Source: Catenulispora acidiphila DSM 44928 (GTDB taxonomy: Bacteria; Actinomycetota; Actinomycetes; Streptomycetales; Catenulisporaceae). Taken from it: a DNA stretch of 64,000 nt. The stretch's first letter is position 1. The number at the start of each line of letters is the position of its first letter. Below the pieces are notes generated by a model. That model ran no database searches, had not been told where the DNA came from, and was given only the letters and a program-made list of their open reading frames with translations. Location: the NCBI RefSeq assembly GCF_000024025.1, contig NC_013131.1, positions 10,334,229 through 10,398,228 of the forward strand. The letters run 5' to 3'. Below are positions 61,802 through 64,000 of this stretch, in pieces. The position numbers and the translations under genes were made by a program.

Positions 61802-62677
61802 TCAGGCAGCCGCGGGGACGAGCAGTTCGGCGCCGGTCGGCCGGGAGGCCGTGCCGAAGCTCGGATCGCCGTTCTTCGCGGTGACGGTCGCGGTGAACGC
61901 TATCCGGGCGCCCCGGAGCCCGAACCAGTTGCCCTTCGTCGTGGCGTAACTGATCGCCAACGCCTTAGGCACGGTGGACCAGACACGCGAACCGTTGTCG
62001 AGAGCCACCAGCATCTTGTACGTGGTGGACCAGGACGGACCCGGCGCGTCGTAGTCCTTCACCGTGAGCACGACACCCTCAACCCGGACCTTGCCGGTCG
62101 GCACCGGCCCTGCACTAGCCCGTGCTGCCTCGCGCTTGGCCCGCTCCGCGGAGCGCTGCGCCGCCCTCTCGGCGCAGCGGCGCACCCCTTCGGCCTGCGC
62201 CTCGGACAGCTCGCCGGCCTCGCGGAGCTTGTCCTGCATGTCGCTGAGGAATTGGAAGTCGCCGTCGTAGTCACGAAGGAACTCCACGACGTCCCTGTGG
62301 CGGGCGGCGAATGCGTCGGCGATCCTCTTGAGTCGGGCAGCGCGTCGAGCTGCCTCTGCGGCGGCCTTCGCGCGGAACGCCGCAAGCGCGTCGCCGACCG
62401 TCAGCTCCTCAGTGATCAGGGTCGACCAGCTGCGGCCGTGGTTTGCGCCTTCGCACGAGCAGGAGCAGTTCGGGCCGACGGCGCTCATGCAGGCCCCGTC
62501 GCACGCGGTGGTCGAGCGCGTGGCGTACAGCCGACTCGCAGGCACCGTGCGCTGGCATTCCGGACAGGTGAGCTGTGCCCGGTCGCCGGCGGTGTCCGGC
62601 TGTTCGGCGCGGACGGGCCGGATGCAGCGCTGGCACTGTCCGAGGAAGGTGTAGGTCGGTGTGGAGGAGATGATCAC
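61802..62677 (-). CDS. Zinc-ribbon protein of actinomycete plasmid type
   Basis: 291 residues, GTG 62677 with GGAGA 7 bases upstream. N-terminal zinc ribbon (CQRC, then CPEC), then CDGACMSAVGPNCSCSCEGA, a Cys-rich motif (C...GxxCxCxCxGxNHG) seen in many proteins of actinobacterial mobile elements. Long helical middle (residues 95-175), C-terminal beta domain (NWFGLRGARIAFTATVTAKN) like an OB or PriA-type fold. Downstream of repeat C. Confidence 0.7.
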   Translation of the reverse strand: MIISSTPTYTFLGQCQRCIRPVRAEQPDTAGDRAQLTCPECQRTVPASRLYATRSTTACDGACMSAVGPNCSCSCEGANHGRSWSTLITEELTVGDALAAFRAKAAAEAARRAARLKRIADAFAARHRDVVEFLRDYDGDFQFLSDMQDKLREAGELSEAQAEGVRRCAERAAQRSAERAKREAARASAGPVPTGKVRVEGVVLTVKDYDAPGPSWSTTYKMLVALDNGSRVWSTVPKALAISYATTKGNWFGLRGARIAFTATVTAKNGDPSFGTASRPTGAELLVPAAA

Positions 62678-62762
62678 GGCTGGTCTCCGGTGAGGTGAGG
62701 TGGGTGTCCTGGCCGGCCTCGTCGGCGTTGCCGCGCCGTCGGGGCCGGAGTCCCCTCGGGCG

Positions 62763-62900
62763 GATTGGCCCGAGCTGGCGGGCCGCAGGCCAAGCACGCC
62801 CGCGCCGGTCGGGGCAAGGCTCGCGCGCAGCGCGACCGCGAAGCGGCCCCGGCCTTGCCGCGTGCCGGAGCGGAGTGTGCTTACCTCAGGTCGTCAGCCG
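62763..62900 (-). repeat. Structured repeat, copy C
   Basis: Conserved block CGAGCTGGCGGGCCGCAGGC at 62771-62790, hairpin arms 62792-62819 and 62853-62882 (sequence different from copies A and B but complementary), shared tip GCGCGCAGCGCGACCGCG. Lies about 90 bases upstream of the 61802-62677 gene. The remaining 62901-63102 shows nothing recognisable. Confidence 0.7.
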
Positions 62901-63102
62901 GGCGGACCGCCGGGATCGGCCTCAGAGAGGGACGCCGACGAGACGACAGACCACCTGTGCTTGCACGTTGCAATAGGCGTTCAGCGGCGTCAGCACGCCA
63001 TCACGTCCGTCTCGGCGAGGGAATGCTGCGGTGCACCGATGACGGCGACCGACCGGCGGGAGCGGTCCTGCGTACGGGCAGCAAGCCGCTCCCGGCCCGG
63101 CA

Positions 63103-63975
63103 CTACAGTCGCGCCAGTGCGAGCGAGGCGTCCCCGAAGGTCACCGTGTAGCCCCTGCTCGTGCGTTCCGCCTGGGCACCGCGCAGCCCTGCGACGTCGT
63201 CGGTCAGCGCCCTGGCGACGTCCTCGACGCGGGGGTGTTCCTCCCAGCGCAGTGTCCATGCATCGCCATCCCCAGCCAGTTGGCGGGATGTCGCCCGGGT
63301 GAGGGAGCCTCGCGGCTGGTCGGGTCGGTTCAGCGGGTCCTCGAACCACTGCCCGATCGCCCACTGACGTCTCGCATCGATGGCGCTGAACCGAGTGACG
63401 AGCCCGGCCAGCAGCACCCGGGCGTCAGCCGTGGGTTCGGGCAGCTCGGACAGCAAGGTCTTCTCGCTGGCGCTCAACGGGACGTCGATGTCGGCTGCCC
63501 GGATGTAGTCGTGATCGCCGCCGTCGGCCTGACCGAACCGGCCGTTGATGTTTGGAGTGACGACCATGCGGGCGCCGGTGGGGAGGTGGCGGAGCCGAAG
63601 TCCGCGGGTGTGATTGCTCACCGCCTCGAACCGCAGTCCCGGTACCTCGTCGAAGAACTTCGTCTCGGGCCTGGGAACGAGCCACGCCATGACGTTGAGC
63701 TCTGCGCGCGTGATGATCACGAGGTCGTCGTATCGCGGCGAGAGGATCATCGTGTAGCAGGTGAGTGTGGAGACGCCGTTGCGCGACGACAGGGCACTGG
63801 CTGCACCGGAATTCAGCAGCAGCCGAGCCAACAGAGCGCGTAGCTCCAGCTGAGCGGGACTGCACGCGTCGAGCCCGAGGTGCTCTCGGCCGACTCCGGC
63901 CTTGGCTGCCCGGGTGGTCTCGCCCGTGTAGGAACGGCGGACCTTAGCGAGTGTCTTACGGGTGGAATGGGTCAT
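63103..63975 (-). CDS. Hypothetical protein (290 aa)
   Basis: ATG 63975, near the window edge. The basic N-terminus (MTHSTRKTLAKVRRSYTGET) is followed by LELRALLARLLLNSGAASAL and a beta-rich central part with RHLPTGARMVVTPNINGRFG. C-terminal helical region. No family recognised; probably another plasmid-borne gene. Confidence 0.6.
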   Translation of the reverse strand: MTHSTRKTLAKVRRSYTGETTRAAKAGVGREHLGLDACSPAQLELRALLARLLLNSGAASALSSRNGVSTLTCYTMILSPRYDDLVIITRAELNVMAWLVPRPETKFFDEVPGLRFEAVSNHTRGLRLRHLPTGARMVVTPNINGRFGQADGGDHDYIRAADIDVPLSASEKTLLSELPEPTADARVLLAGLVTRFSAIDARRQWAIGQWFEDPLNRPDQPRGSLTRATSRQLAGDGDAWTLRWEEHPRVEDVARALTDDVAGLRGAQAERTSRGYTVTFGDASLALARL

Positions 63976-64000
63976 CGCGGGTGTCCTTGGTCTGTGCCTC

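Larger units (their letters stand above)
10028..63975. mobile_element. Conjugative element (ICE or plasmid), borders not in view
   Basis: Holds a T4SS operon (14644-24480), coupling protein, MobF relaxase (52458-56618), oriT candidate, XRE/ImmA control genes and plasmid-type small proteins. Unusually for streptomycetes the transfer system is the single-strand T4SS type, not TraB/FtsK. The biosynthetic cluster separates the T4SS module from the relaxase. No integrase, att repeat or Rep gene seen, so ICE versus plasmid is open. Confidence 0.65.

Noticed and set aside
58621-62900. CRISPR array
   Set aside because: Only three copies, more than 1.5 kb apart, with long internal stems and no regular spacers or cas genes.
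1-64000. tRNA genes or att sites
   Set aside because: Scanned for T-loop (GGTTCGAxTCC-type) sequences; the few matches, such as near 59949, lie inside coding frames without a cloverleaf.

Overview
High-GC DNA with GTG/TTG starts, ATGA/GTGA-coupled operons and SCO6880-, MAB_1171c- and DUF4913-like genes points to a filamentous actinomycete (streptomycete or relative; genus not resolvable). The window looks like part of a large conjugative element (ICE or plasmid). It carries a type IV secretion module and a MobF relaxase. No integrase, replication initiator, tRNA or att site was found, so the borders are unknown.

Layout. (1) 1-9.7 kb: accessory genes, mostly unknown, including a large Cys-motif protein cut by the left edge, a phospholipase D-like protein, a pentapeptide-type membrane protein and a helix-hairpin-helix/HEPN fusion. 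(2) 10-24.5 kb: control and transfer module. On the minus strand are an NlpC/P60 hydrolase and an XRE repressor / ImmA-IrrE protease / MAB_1171c / PAP2 set. On the plus strand is a T4SS operon: VirB2-like, VirB8/TcpC-like, VirB6-like, SCO6880, VirB4-like, VirD4/TraG-like, DUF4913-like and a double DnaB-N protein. Copies of a TGCTRYAGCA palindrome sit in the control regions. (3) 24.6-30.5 kb: a second pentapeptide protein, unknown proteins, a DUF4145 protein, a vapC remnant and two membrane proteins. (4) 30.6-52.4 kb: a probable biosynthetic cargo. A minus-strand operon of about 13 genes (aldo/keto reductase, GPP34, APC permease, GNATs, phosphoribosyltransferase, a 46-residue peptide, JmjC oxygenase, second aldo/keto reductase, APH kinase, isoaspartyl-methyltransferase-like enzyme, P-loop kinase) is followed by a HAD, HTH-DUF5919, NUDIX and HD block. 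Then comes a plus-strand operon: glutamyl-tRNA reductase-like enzyme, FAD oxidoreductase fused to a nucleotidyltransferase, two radical SAM/SPASM proteins and an amidase. A glutamyl-tRNA synthetase gene converges on it. (5) 52.4-64 kb: MobF relaxase-helicase, probable oriT region, a small DNA-binding protein and plasmid-type genes, with three copies of a structured repeat.

Proposed working (inference). The extra GluRS charges tRNA-Glu and the GluTR-like enzyme reduces it to glutamate-1-semialdehyde. No aminomutase (hemL) is present, so the aldehyde may feed the aldo/keto reductases and the flavin and radical SAM enzymes instead of heme. The same 10-bp-period tandem operator lies upstream of one aldo/keto reductase and in front of the GluTR operon, which ties the two halves together. 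The 46-residue peptide beside PIMT-like and JmjC enzymes raises the possibility of a RiPP or peptide-scaffolded product. The whole set lies between the T4SS and relaxase modules, as mobile cargo would.
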